Part shown: positions 23,301 through 35,384 of the stretch, piece by piece
Layout of the letters: every line of letters starts with the position of its first letter
Position numbering within the stretch: position 1 is the stretch's first letter
NCBI GenBank assembly: GCA_017979445.1
Contig: CM030717.1
Coordinates: 23,113,288 to 23,177,287, forward strand
DNA from: Akebia trifoliata
Taxonomy: Eukaryota > Streptophyta > Magnoliopsida > Ranunculales > Lardizabalaceae
Reading direction: 5' to 3'
DNA length: 64,000 nt
Program-made: the position numbers and the translations under genes
Notes under the pieces: model-generated
Told to the model about the DNA's origin: nothing
Database searches by the model: none
What the model saw: only the letters and a program-made list of their open reading frames with translations

Positions 23301-26300
23301 TTGCTCTAGTAAAACAACCACCCCAAGACCTCCAAGACCAAATCTTGAATAATGATTTCCGCTTCCTGGAAAACTCTTCTATTTCTTCTCGCCAGCTGGC
23401 ACGACAAATGGCAAAAGAGGTGATGGACCAAAGTCTTCTTTTTTAACCCAAGAATACATTATGAGTCCAAGCTTGAAAGAGTGAGGAGATGGAAAACGGA
23501 AGCACTCAAGAACACCCAAAAAACCCAAGAAATGAAACCATAACTTGACCACGGTAGGACAATGAATTAATTTATAGGCAACTGACTCCCCATTCGCCTT
23601 GCACATACAATAGAAGTTTGGGCCAACAAAGCCTCTAACCATAAGGTTATCAAAAGAAATGATTTTAGTGAAGGCCACCAACCAAATGAAGAAAGATACT
23701 TTCGACAGCATTTTATGGCCCCAATTAGGCCCCATAGGGAAAGAAGACAAACCTTGATGGGAAAAATTTGCGTGAAAGGAGCTCACTAAAAAGATTCTAT
23801 CTTTTGTACAAGTCCTTTGCCTATTATCAACCCCTATGAGCTCCAAAGGAATTTGATCAAGTTTGAAGGTCAAATTTGTCAGCTCTTAAAACTCCCAATC
23901 ATTAAAATCCCTTTTGAAGCCCAAGTCCCATGAAGATCAATTTCCTGACCAATTTAGGAAGGCAGCAATGGGGAGACCCTTTTTCAAAGATAAATCATAG
24001 AGCAAAGGGAACTGTAAGGATAACGGAGAATTACTGCACCACCTGTCCTCCCAAAAATGAATCCTATCTCTACACCCAAAACTAAAGGCCACAAATTCCC
24101 TAAATTGAAGAGCTGCACTCAAGATGTCTCTCCACAAACTGCACTGGTGCACGCTGACTTCACCTCCTTGCTTTCCCACCCATGAATCTTCTCACATGCT
24201 TAGCCTTGATCTTTTTTCCCCAAACCTCCACAATCACTTCCCTAGTAGGGCCATATTAGACAACTTAAAACCTTTAATGCCCAAACCCCATTCTTTTTTG
24301 ATGAGCAAATCACCTTCCACTTAACCAAGTGAAATTTTCTTTTCCCGTCTTTATCATTCCAAGCGTTAGCTCAACACTTTTGGGGATTGGGAATAAAGAT
24401 AACTGGTGGTGAAAATAATATTATTGGGTTTATTGTGCATGCTCAAAACATGTCCAGTTGCAAAATTTTGGATTTTGCATACCCAATTGGCCTTATTGAA
24501 ACATTTCTCAATGGCCAATAAAACCTTTTGGGCTTAAAACTTGAAAATCGAAGTTGATATTGGATTCAAACCCTATGTTAGTTTGAAAGTCCTATCTTTC
24601 TTGGGATCCCTCACTTTAATATTTGGGAGTTGCCTAGTAGGATTGTAACTAAACCTAGAAATCATTTTTTAATTTTTTATTAAATTTTCTTCAATAATCT
24701 TTTGTAGAATTGGGTTCTTTTATGGATTTTATTGTTTTTTTACAATTAATCTTGATCTTAGAGTTATCATCTTTAGGTTAAATTTGCACCGCCCTGCATC
24801 ATATGGTTGTATGATAACTTTAAATAAATAAATATCCATAATACATGGGAATTTGCTATTCAGGGAGACCACACTTGCAAATTACTAAATAACTACTCTC
24901 ATTTGTGTTTGTAATGTTTGATCAAAGGTTTTTGGAATCCATTTTACTTAATTTTCTTTCTTTTCCCCTTTTTAAGCAAATACTTCCCAGATCACATATT
25001 ACCAGAAAATGTTGTTGCTACAACTGATGCAAAAACTGCATTGCTGGGTGCCGATTTTTGCCTACATGCAGTCCCTGTGCAGGTATTCAATTTTCCATTA
25101 TTGGTTTCCCGGTATTACATGAATTATTCTATTACTTAGAGATTTTAGTTAATTTTTTACTACTTATTGGATAGTTCAGTTCCTCTGTCAAGAATTTAAT
25201 TATGTTAACGTAGTTTATCTTGATGCAGTTCAGTTCATCATTTCTTGAAGGCCTTTCAGAACACATTGACCCAAACTTGCCATTCATATCTCTTAGTAAG
25301 GGTTTAGAACTAAATACATTGAGGATGATGTCTCAGATTATACCTCAATCACTAGGGAACCCTCGTCAACCTTTTATCGCATTATCAGGGCCTTCTTTTG
25401 CATCAGAGTTGATGAAGCAATTACCAACAGGTTACTTATAAACTTTTCAGCTGAGTTACTGCAGCCATTTTGTATTTATGTTGTATATCACATATTACTT
25501 ACACATGAATGAATTCATAGTAACAAAAAACTTCATTTTTTTGAAAAAGTCTCGTTTAAATGCGTTTTGTAATTCCACGATTAAATCAATAAAAAAATTG
25601 CCTTTTAAAAAAATAACGTTTTTACATTTTAAACTTGTTTTTTAAATAATAAAATTATAAAACGCCATTTTTTTGTAGACGTATGATTAATTTCTAGTCT
25701 TATAGTTGTTTGTAATTTGATTCATAAATATTGTTTAATATGGGATTTAATGATAATGTCTTGATGTTATGATTTTTTAATTTTTTTTTCAATAATGTCT
25801 CATTCTGCTCAAAAGATCCGTTGATGGTTAAACTTTTATTAGCATCATACATGTTTAATTTTCTGGAAACATATTATCATGCATAGTCATACTGCATATG
25901 GGGGCGGATCATGGACATATGTAAAAACAATGGTTTTTCAAAATATGGGTTAGAGGTTTTGGATTGAGCTGATTTTTGTAAGAATGGTCTCTATGATGAG
26001 AAGATCATCCTCACAAAAAATCAGCTCAATCTGAAACTTGTAAGTCCATCAAAAGTGGTTTACAAATTATTGGTAAAAAATCAACGGTCCACATTCTAAA
26101 TCACTTTTGATGGGGTTAGAAGTTTCAGATTGGACTGATTTTTTTTTTTTTTTTGATGATCTTCTCATCGTAGAGATCATCCTCACAAAAAATCAGCTCA
26201 ATCCAAAACCTCTAACCCATATTTTGAAAATTTATTATTATTACATTGTTTTTACATATGTCCCATGATCTGTCCCCATTGAATATTGTTTTTTTTTTCC

Positions 26301-29300
26301 TCAAAATATATTGGAAACTTAGAATAAATGTCTAATATACTATCTATATTACATTTTTCATAAATTTTAATATATATTTTTATTTTTATATTTATCACTT
26401 TTTCCAAAGTTTTCATTTGTCGTTTTAAACCTGTATTCCGACTTGGTGACTATGCACATGATTCTGGGGTACTTATGGGAATTTTTCTTGTAATTCATTT
26501 TGGTGTTCCGGCAGCAATGGTAGTAGCATCAAAAGACAAAAAAATGGCGAGTGCTGTTCAGCAACTATTAGCCTCTCAGCATCTGAGGATCAGCACCTCA
26601 AGGTAGAGAAGCTCCCGTCTCCACTAATTAGTTGAAACAGAGTTACGCATTGAATTTCAATGTTTTTACTATTTCATTTTACAAGAACATTGTTTTTAGG
26701 TTTATTTGTAGTATCTTGGTCCTCTGGGGGGTATAGTTAGAAAGTTGAAAGCTAGTTAATTAAATTTAGGCCCTGTTTGGTATGCTACAAATCATTTGCA
26801 AAATGCTACTAATTTTCTGAAATCTATTCTTTGGGTGCTTGGTTACACAATGGAAGTGATTTGCATTGCGAAAAAAATTCCTACTTAACATAAATTCTTA
26901 AGAAATCTCAACAAATGATTTGCTGCACAAAAAATACCGCAAATCATTTGCAAAATTATTCAATTCCAACCCATGCATATCTAAATTATTAAAATACCCA
27001 TTTTCAAAGAAATTAATTACATTGCAAACAAACCCTCAGTATTATGCACTTAAATTTACAAAATAACAAAAATACCTATGACAAAAGATTCATTAAATTG
27101 CTCATTGAAATTACAAAATAACAACCTTCATTATAGAAAAAAAGTTAATAACTAAAGTAGCCCTCCAATACTTGCAACAATATGCACATCTCATCAAAGA
27201 TACATTTACTTGCATATAAAATTACAAAAATACCCCTCATCAACGTTATTACAAAACATCTCTCATCATGGGGTTATTTTTGTAAGTTGAATAGTTTCTT
27301 TGATGGTGGGTATTTTTGTAATTTCAATTTGTAGGTTACTATACCTATAATAAGGGGAGATTTTATAAAATTCATGTGTATGTTAGTACAGAAAGTATTC
27401 AGGGTATTTTTGTAACTTGAATAAATTCTTTGATGTGACCGAGCAAGTTAAAATTGTTCCACTTTTTCTTTTTATAACAAGAAATCACTACAAAAAATTT
27501 TGCATTGCAAATATCAACCAAACAGAAATGATTTCGCAAGATTTGTAGTGTGCCAAGTAGGCGTTAACAAAAAAAAGCTGAGATCATAACCTGTAGTATT
27601 CCAGTGATGTTACAGGGGTGGAAATTGCAGGTGCTCTCAAGAACGTCCTTGCAATAGCAGCAGGGATTGTAGAGGGGATGAATCTTGGAAATAATTCTAT
27701 GGCTGCTCTTGTTGCCCAAGGTTGTTCAGAGATACGATGGTTAGCAACTAAGGTAATTCAGTTTATTAACTGTTGAACATTATCTATTCCCCTTCCCCTC
27801 CCAATCCTGCAAGACCCCTATGCAGCTATGCTCATGTCCCATGCCGTAAATTTTTTGTGTTCCCAAATTGTTAAGAAATTGATTCTGCATGAATCTATTT
27901 CCAACAGTTATCTTATAACATGCTTTCCCTTTTATGAATATGAAGATGGGTGCCAAGTCAACAACAATTACCGGATTATCAGGAAGTGGGGACATTATGC
28001 TTACATGTTTCGTGAATCTTTCAAGAAATAGAACAGTTGGGGTGCGTCTTGGTAGGGGAGAGAAGCTCGATGATATACTGAGTTCCATGAATCAGGTTCT
28101 TGGGACTGGGAGTTTCTCTTCCTTAAATTTTTAAAGGGTTTGTTAATCAAAATGCAATTACTTAGTATTCACTTGAATTAGGTGGCTGAAGGTGTATCAA
28201 CCGCTGGAGCAGTGATTGCATTGGCCCAGAAATACAATGTGAAGGTCCCAGTCTTAACAGCAGTTGCTCGCATCATTGACAATGAACTGACCCCAAAGAA
28301 AGCTGTTCTTGAGTTGATGAGCCTACCTCAGGTAATTTATAATATATTCATGATCAAGTGAGATGATTTGTATTGATTAGCATTCAAGACATGTAGGAGG
28401 GGCTTGGTCTTGCACCGCACCCTCCTGGATGTCTGCTAATAGGGGGCATTGGGTTGGATTTTATCCGAAATCCAAGTGATCCAAATTTAGCATGTTTGGA
28501 CCACCCTTAGAGTAAACCGGAGTAAAAAAAATGAGTCGAATATGGGTTGATGTCCTCTGATCTGAGCCAGATTCAGATCTGGATCCAACCCTATATATCC
28601 TCCTAGATCAGAATGATATATTGCTTTGAAAATTATATTTTTATGTTTTTTTCAAAATATATTTTTTCTACTATTCTAATATAATATGAATTCTTATAAT
28701 AATAAATAAGAAAAAGAATTGTAATAATAAAATAGAATAGTATAACAATTAGAAAAGAAATATAGCAAAAAATTGTCGAATGGTCCAAAATTATTTGACC
28801 CGACCAACCCGAATAAAGTTTTTTTTGGTTGGGTTGGATCCGGATCTGGTTTTAGTAAAAGCAAAATGGTTTGGATATGGTTTTAGCTAATAGGATACGA
28901 GTTGGATCCGGATCCTAATAAGAAATTTTGGTTTGTATATACTCTGATCCGGCCCAAACCCGACCCATTTGAGCTCTATCTGAAAGTACAATTAGGTACT
29001 TGGATCGGGACTTGATCATTAGATATGTGTGGATTCAGATGTAGGCATTGGATTCAGTTGGATCCTTATTGTCATACAAAAATGCAAGTGACAACACTCA
29101 AAGTAGCACTTGATGGTGCAGAAAACTACAGATGTTTTCTTTCTCGAGATATGGTTGTTATATGCACTTGAGGACAATCGATGGTTCTCTTTGTACTACT
29201 TTGAGTCTCTGTAACAAGGCTCTATGCCATGTTCTAAAATGGTAAGATATTTATATCTACATCATATTTGATTTCATATCAGCCACTGATTCAGACCTTG

Positions 29301-29400
29301 GATCAGATATAGGTCCTACGTATTGAATTCAAGTTGGATTTCAAATTGGTCTTTGATTTTTTTTCTTTTTTTCTTTGAAATGTAGGTTGAAGAAGTGTGA
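20356..29400 (+). CDS. GLY1: Plastidial glycerol-3-phosphate dehydrogenase (NAD+), GLY1/SFD1 type
   Basis: Nine coding exons: 20356-20673, 21750-21886, 24977-25082, 25229-25430, 26515-26602, 27605-27752, 27946-28095, 28182-28331, 29386-29400. Each intron begins GT and ends AG. They join in frame to 437 codons plus TGA. Residues 1 to ~50 are Ser/Arg/Leu-rich and look like a chloroplast transit peptide. Then come DVLERTNK and the dinucleotide-binding GGGSFGTA (about 111-118), SLSKGLE (Lys ~211), [12 protein letters not shown] (Lys ~296) and [12 protein letters not shown] (Asp ~349), and an SRNRTVG motif. These are the catalytic Lys, Lys, Asp and Arg/Asn positions of the family. The enzyme reduces dihydroxyacetone phosphate to glycerol-3-phosphate in plastids for the prokaryotic glycerolipid pathway; in Arabidopsis GLY1/SFD1 also affects systemic acquired resistance. 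Length fits the family (Arabidopsis about 420). Introns 1, 2, 4, 5 and 8 hold insertions. No disabling change seen. Confidence 0.95.
21211..21500 (+). repeat. GGGTC-ended repeat, copy B (GLY1 intron 1)
   Basis: It starts AAAATGGGTC like copy A and shares GAGTATATCC/AAGTATATCC, AAGGGACA.C and CTAAATTTGGATT with it. The centre is deleted and the right end truncated. The remainder of intron 1 (20674-21749) shows nothing else but a short CT run near 21170. Confidence 0.55.
21887..24976 (+). other. GLY1 intron 2, remainder
   Basis: A 3.1-kb intron. Apart from the LINE fragment it is AT-rich, with no coding potential I recognise in 21887-23150 or 24360-24976. Confidence 0.7.
23150..24360 (-). mobile_element. 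5'-truncated LINE (L1-type) in GLY1 intron 2
   Basis: On the - strand this reads the tail of a plant non-LTR reverse transcriptase. About 24270-24340 gives [18 protein letters not shown]. 23937-24179 gives [16 protein letters not shown] and [13 protein letters not shown]. 23379-23873 gives [24 protein letters not shown] and [18 protein letters not shown], the zinc-binding zf-RVT module (C-X-C...H-C). Frames are broken at several points. The 3' end near 23150 shows a short A-run on the - strand. It is antisense to GLY1. Confidence 0.75.
25901..26277. mobile_element. Foldback MITE in GLY1 intron 4
   Basis: The outer ends GGGGCGGATCATGG.ACATATG and CATATGTCCCATGATCTGTCCCC are inverted over about 33 bp (25901-25932 and 26244-26277). 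An inner inverted pair (GGTTAGAGGTTTTGGATTGAG against CTCAATCCAAAACCTCTAACC) and a central palindrome around GATGATCT..AGATCATC give a nested hairpin. There is no coding capacity. It is the same family as the first element of the cluster at 30410. Confidence 0.75.
26769..27563. mobile_element. PIF/Harbinger-like MITE in GLY1 intron 5
   Basis: A 795-bp element. The left end GGCCCTGTTTGGTATGCTAC is answered by the inverse of GTAGTGTGCCAAGTAGGCG on the right. TTA flanks both sides (26766-26768 and 27564-27566), the typical PIF/Harbinger 3-bp duplication. It is non-coding and rich in ATTTGCAAAAT/ATTTTGCAAAT words. It ends about 40 bp before exon 6. Confidence 0.7.
28447..28985 (-). repeat. GGGTC-ended repeat, copy C (GLY1 intron 8)
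   Basis: Its inverse aligns with copy A along its full length: AAATGGGTCGGGTT at the start, TATTAGCTAAAACCATATCC, TTTTCAAAGCAATATAT, GGACATCAACCCATATT and CTAAATTTGGATCA. It carries about 170 bp of extra AT-rich sequence in the middle, so it is the longest copy of the family here. Confidence 0.65.
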
Positions 29401-30380
29401 AAAGTTGTACATGATCCAAGGAAGTTCACAGGTTAAGAGTGAAATCATAAAAGCCAGTTACAATTAAATTCTTACCAAGGCAAATCCTATAGGAAAAAAA
29501 TCCCAATTGCCTCATTCTTTCGTTATGAGTATAATAATTGTTCTCAATAAACCACTTAGTTATACTCCCAGGAAATTTCAATGGTGAATCAAATTTTGGA
29601 AATTGATTATTTTCTAGTCATGAATCCAATAGAGAATATAGCTGATGATGACCTATACATTGGGTTAGTTGAACAACGAATTTGGTTGTTTAGGTCTAGA
29701 TATCTACAATTAAGTTTGGTTTTTGTTGTGAAGGCCTACCAAGTACCAATGGGTGAGGTGAGCCAAATATCTGTAAGGTCAGTCAGACCTTGGTTACAAG
29801 ATTTGTTCTTAGTAGAACAAACCGTTAACTAAAATGAAATGTGGTACATTTTATATTTTGTGAATCCAACAATTCCTGTTAACTGAATTTCTGTTGTTAG
29901 GTTCAGCAAACCAAATAATTAAATGGTAAAGATTTTTTTAAAATTCAGTTATGCCTCCTCAACATTCTTAATGTATTTATAATTTTATTATATATGAGTG
30001 GAAATTTGGCTATAGAGGTACAGAATAAGCTAACACCTAAATAATGTGAATTCAAGAGTTGATCTTGAAGAAACACTGTCATCAATAGAGGAATCATGTC
30101 ATGTGCAAGTGTTTGTTATGGAATGCTTGAGAATGTGTGTCAACTTGGCCATTAGGGGTAGCAAAAGTAGGGCATTTTGTTCACTCTGATTAGAGAGAAT
30201 CATTAGTGTGATGCAAGATTGTTGATGGGTCACCATCCTATTAAGAAAGGAGTTGCATAGTTTTTTTCAAGCAACAATTAACAATCTTAGAGAGACAAAT
30301 CTACTCTTGATCACTCATGCACCATCGAAGCTGTGCATTCTATTACATTAATTGTTGCAAGGTGGATTCAATTAAGGTTC
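29401..30380 (+). other. GLY1 3' untranslated and downstream region
   Basis: The stop at 29398-29400 is followed by AT-rich sequence with a possible polyadenylation signal AATAAA at about 29546. An 83-codon open stretch at 29581-29832 has no recognisable domain and I do not treat it as a gene. Confidence 0.45.
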
Positions 30381-30381
30381 C

Positions 30382-30412
<31 letters not shown>

Positions 30413-31390
30413 GGGGGCGGATCATGGGACATATGTAAAAAACAATGGTTTTTCAAAATATGGTTTATAGGTATTGGAGTGAGCTGATTTTTTGTGAGAA
30501 TGATCTCTGTGATGAGAAGATTATCCTCATTAAAAATCAGCTAATCTGAAACTTGTAAGTTCATCAAAAGTGGTTTACAAATTATTGGTAAAAAATCAAA
30601 AATCCACATTCTAAATTACTTTTGATAGGGTTAGAAATTTTAGATTGGACTGATTTTTTTTAAGATGATCTTCTTATCATAATAGAGATCATCCCACAAA
30701 AAATCAGCTCTATCCAAAACCTCTAAATCATATTTTGAAAATTTATTATTATTACATCGTTTTATCTATATATATATATATGGAGCGGTTCAGCAGCCCT
30801 AAAGTTTGCCAAACATTTTTCAAAACATGGGTTAGAAGCTTTGGAATGAGCTGATTTTTTGTGAGGATGATCTTACGTGAAGAGATCATCCTCTCCAAAA
30901 ATCGACTTATTTTGAAAATTTTAACCTTAGTTTACAAATTGATGAATCGTGGACCGTTCAATTTTTGTAAATCTCTTCAATGTAGAGATCATCCTCACAA
31001 AAAATCAGTTCCCATATATATATATAGAGTAGCGTTCAATGGCCAACAGTTTGGCAAACATTTTGGCAAACACATTTTTCAAAACATGGGTTAGAGGTCT
31101 TGGAATGGGCTGATTTTGGGTGAGGATGATCTCTATGGTGAGGAGATCATCATCACCAAAAATCAGCCCATTCCAAAACTTCTAACCTCATCAAAAATGG
31201 TTTACAAAAATGGACGGTTCACGATTTTTCAACTTGTAAACTGGGGCTAGAAGTTTCAATGAGCTGATTTTTGGTGAGGATGATCTCTCACCGTAGAGAT
31301 CATCCTCACCAAAAATCAGCCCATTCCAAGACCTCTAACCCATGTTTTGAAAAAGTGTTTGCCAAACTGTTGGCCACGGATAGGGACCCC

Positions 31391-31430
<40 letters not shown>

Positions 31431-32331
31431 AGCAGTGGGAGCCTGATTTTTTGTGAGGATGATCTCTATGATGAGGAGATTCCTCACCAAAATCAGCCTA
31501 AAAACTTGTGATGGTCCACGATTCTTCAATTTGTAAACTAGGGTTAGAAATTCAAAATGAGCTGATTTTTGGAGAGGATGATCTCTTCAGTAGAGATCAT
31601 CCTCACAAAAAATCAGCTCATTCCAAAGCTTCTAACCCATGTTTTGAAAAATGTTTGGCAAACTTTAGGGCTGTTGAACGTCTCCCATATATATATATAT
31701 ATATGGGAGCTGATTTTTTGTGAGGATGATCTCTATAGTGAAGAGATTTACAAAAATTGGATGGTCCATGATTCTTCAATTTGTAAACTAAGATTAGAAA
31801 TTTCAAAATGAGCCGATTTTTGGAGAGGATGATCTTTTCAGTGTAGAGATCATCCTCACAAAAAAGTAGCTCATTCCAAAGCTTCTAACCCATGTTTTGA
31901 AAAATGTTTGGCATACTTTAGGGCTGCTGAACCGCTCCCTATATATATATATATATATAGCATTTGGAAGCCTTAAAGAGAGCTAAACATTTTTCAAAAT
32001 AGGGGTTAGAAGTTTTGGAATGAACTGATTTTTGTTAGGATGATCTCTATAGTGAAGGGATCAACCTCACCAAAAATCAGCTCATTCCAAAACTTCTAAC
32101 CCCACTTTACAAGTTGAAGAATCGTGGATCATTCGATTTTTGTATACAACTTTTGATGAGGCTAGGAATTTCAGAATGGGCTGATTTTTGGTGAGGATGA
32201 TGAGAGATCATCCTCACAAAAAATCAGTCCATTCCAAAGCCTCTAACCCATACATTGAAAAAATGTCTGGCACAATGTTTGACTCTCTTTAGGGCCTCTG
32301 AATGCCACCATATATATATATGGGGAGTTCA
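30382..32331. mobile_element. Cluster of six foldback MITEs separated by TA microsatellites
   Basis: Six related elements lie end to end, each bounded by TATATA runs: about 30410-30766, 30782-31012, 31026-31390, 31431-31686, 31705-31940 and 31962-32310. Each contains inverted arms built from GGTTAGA.G.TTTGGA.TGAGCTGATTTTT and GAGGATGATCTC, and their inverses. TA runs lie at 30382-30408, ~30767-30781, 31013-31025, 31391-31417, 31687-31704, 31941-31961 and ~32311-32321. They are non-coding. Insertion into TA microsatellites recalls the rice Micron MITEs; the superfamily is unproved. Confidence 0.75.
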
Positions 32332-32653
32332 AGGGACAATTGAAAATAGATCTCGTGACAGAGAAATCTAGCCATCGGATATCTCATGATCCAACGGTCC
32401 ATCTCGCGGCATACAACTGGAAATCACAAGCATGTGCTTTGATTTAAATTATAGTTTATTAAAATAGACCTCCCTCCCACCCAAAAATTGAGGTTAAGTT
32501 TAAAAATAAGGGGTACTTATAAATAATAAAAAATTTAATTTAATTGTAAAAAAATAATAATTTTTGTAAATTTATCGAAAGGAATCTATTTTGGCACTTA
32601 AACCGTCGAATTTTTTTTAATTTTTTTATTCCAAAATTTTGACATTGTAAGTG
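32332..32653. repeat. Left flank of the giant solo LTR, possible MITE arm
   Basis: ATCTAGCCATCGGATATCTCATGATCC (about 32370-32395) is answered by an inverse-like copy at about 36875-36910 (GGATTC.GGTAGATCGGATGGCTA). The two halves may be arms of one inverted-repeat element split by the LTR. The rest is A/T-rich with no gene. Confidence 0.4.
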
Positions 32654-33044
32654 TGTAGACACCCCATTATTGCATCTGTCTAATTCAACAATTCGTCACC
32701 CGGTTTTGGTGGATTCCTAATGATGAATATAAAAGAATTCGAAGGCTTGTGAGTACTACTTGATTCCTTATGTTTCTAGTTTCTTTTCATCTCCCTACTC
32801 GTCACGACTCGACATAGAAGTTTATGCACGCTTAAGATTGCTACATCTTAAACCTGAGTTAGCAAGCACGTACGCATAGGTTCGTTACACAATTCGATAA
32901 TTTAGAGACCTCGTTATGCTAGAAAAATATAACTTTAGAACATAGAAATACTCAACAGTGACTAAAAGAAATCTTACGATAAAATTCAAAAAAATTCGTA
33001 AAAAATCACAAAAATGACGAAAATACTCTTCATAAATTTTGGAT

Positions 33045-33330
33045 CTATGAAAAGTCTCGAAAGTACCTCCATTACACTCAGAATGTGATTTCGAGTCTAA
33101 CGAGACCCAAATCGATGAAAATAGAGAAATTTGTAAAAATTTGTAAAAAAATCATCAAAATGATGAAAATACCCCTCATAAGCCTCGGATTTCCAAAAGT
33201 CTCGAAAGTACCTCCATTGCACTCAGAATGTGATTTCGAGTCTAACGAGACTCAAATCGATGAAAACAGAGAAGTTGGAGAAAAATCTGTAAAATTTTTT
33301 AAAAAGACCAAAATACCCTTCAATATCCAA
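33045..33330. repeat. Two ~145-bp tandem units in the giant LTR
   Basis: AAAAGTCTCGAAAGTACCTC...CAGAATGTGATTTCGAGTCT...CGATGAAAA.AGAGAA appears at about 33048 and again at about 33194 with few differences. Confidence 0.8.
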
Positions 33331-35384
33331 CTCTAACATAGAGACCTTAATCCCTAAGAAAATAAAATTCAAATCGAAAATCAAACAAAAATCCAACTAA
33401 GAAACCAATTTAAAATTCAAATCAAATTTAAACCAAAAATCAAAATAAGATTCAAATTGAAAATTAAACTAAAATTTAATCAAAATCAAATTAAAATTCA
33501 AAATGTAACAACAATTTAAAATCAAATTAAATGTCAATTAAAATATAAAATCAAAATCAAAATCAAAATTTAAACATCAAATTTAAATATCAAATTAAAA
33601 TATCGACAAAATCCAATCGCAATTAAAATTCAAAGTCAAAATCAAATCAAGTTAAAAAAAATCATTTAACCAATTAAAAAAAAAAGAAAAGTAAAAAAGT
33701 AAAATTAAATTGAATCGATCAACTAATCGAAACAAAATCAAATCGACCAACAACCAATATTAAAATCAAAATTCAAATTAAATTTTAATCGAATAATCAA
33801 AATTTAAAATCCAATTGAAATCAAACCAAATGCAAATTCAAATTAAAACATTAAATTCAAATCAAATTGTCGACAACTTCGAAATTCACATTTTAATCAA
33901 ATCAACCAATTAGAATTCAGCGGCAATAGGCTACCGTAGTACGAGTAGTGTGGGATTCCTCCCTCATTCTATTAAAAAAAAAAAGACCCACGTTTCTTCT
34001 TCTTCCCCACGTGTTCCTCTTCTTCTTCTCCAACTGCTCTATTCATCCACATAGCAGCGACGTCTCCAACGAACCTCCTCTACCCCACGTCCTCTTCTCC
34101 CACGTCTCCACCCCTCTCTCCCTCTTTCTTCCCCACTTCTTCTTCCATCTCTCCCTCGCTTGAATAAATAATGGGCAACCGATTGAAAAAGAAAAAAAAA
34201 GGAAAAAAGGAGGAAGAAAATCAGAAAAAAAAAACCAGCAATTTCTTCTCTCTTCTCCATTGAACCTACAATACAGTCATTTCAAAACGTCTTCTTCTTC
34301 TTCTGTCCAGCCCCATCTTCCTCATCTCCTATCTCTCCTTCTTTCACACTTATTTATTTATTTATTTATTTTTGAACCACCATAAAATAGCAAGGAGAAT
34401 CACCATTGGAGGACGTTTCTTCTTGGCTGCCCCAACGTTTCAGCCATTAAAATCTCCTCTAATTGCCAACACTTCAGCCATTAACATCCCAATCCTTCAC
34501 TCTCTATCTTCTTCTCTTTGAAACTATCCTTCTTCCCCATGTTTTGATTAGGAGGCACACACAAAAAATAAAAAACTAGAAAACGTTTTTTTTTTGGGTG
34601 GCTGCCTTGTTAAAAAAAATTTAGCCATCAAACCTGCAACTCTCTCCTTCTCCATTAACGTTCCATAGCATCATCTCCCACAACCTTCTCCATTACTGCA
34701 ATAGTATCCCCACTGTGTTCACATCACGGTCATTGTATTTTTCACTTCGCAACGCAGCCACCTCTCTCACAGCCATCATTTTCTTCGTAATGCACTCATC
34801 TCTCTGTCTTCATCTCTCAAACAACGAGTATTCACGAGCCTTTGGATTCTACTTGAAGGAATAAATTCATCATTATCGATTCTACAGGTAACTTTATTTT
34901 CGATTTAGTTTGTTAATTTAATTTAATTTAATTTTTATTTATTTATTTTATTATTATTATTTTTTTAGGATTTTCCCTCGCATTGATGTCTCCCATTTTT
35001 AGCGTCTTAATTATGGTAGAGTTTATTATGGAAGGAGTTTTTTTTTTTAGAATGCTTCCATGTCGTTCATTTTATTTTTATTGATTCTTGATCACATATT
35101 CTTTAAATGCACTTAAATAAATCCTTTGATTTTTGGGTATACACGGCACTAATGGTAATCTTTACGATTCTGAAGAATTAATGGATCGATTCGACCATTT
35201 TTGTTAATAGATCAATTGGCCAACTCGTTATTTTCAAGTTAGTGGACCGGTTTATTGATTGTTGATACCTATTGAGTCGATTCGTCGATTTTTGATGTTA
35301 TTGGGTTAACTCATTAATGTTGATCTACTCGATAAAAATTAAGTAAAGATAAAAATAAAAAAATCAATTTTCACAATAAAAATT

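Noticed and set aside
27780..28088. 102-codon frame on the - strand and other frames over GLY1 exons 6-7
   Set aside because: They are antisense or out-of-frame shadows of GLY1 exon 7, whose sense frame and splice sites match the enzyme.
29581..29832. 83-codon open stretch downstream of GLY1
   Set aside because: No domain, no sign of splicing or promoter; length is within chance for AT-rich sequence of this size.
34039..34260. Arg/Gly/Glu-rich frame on the - strand inside the giant LTR
   Set aside because: It is the complement of the CT-rich stretch; no conserved domain.
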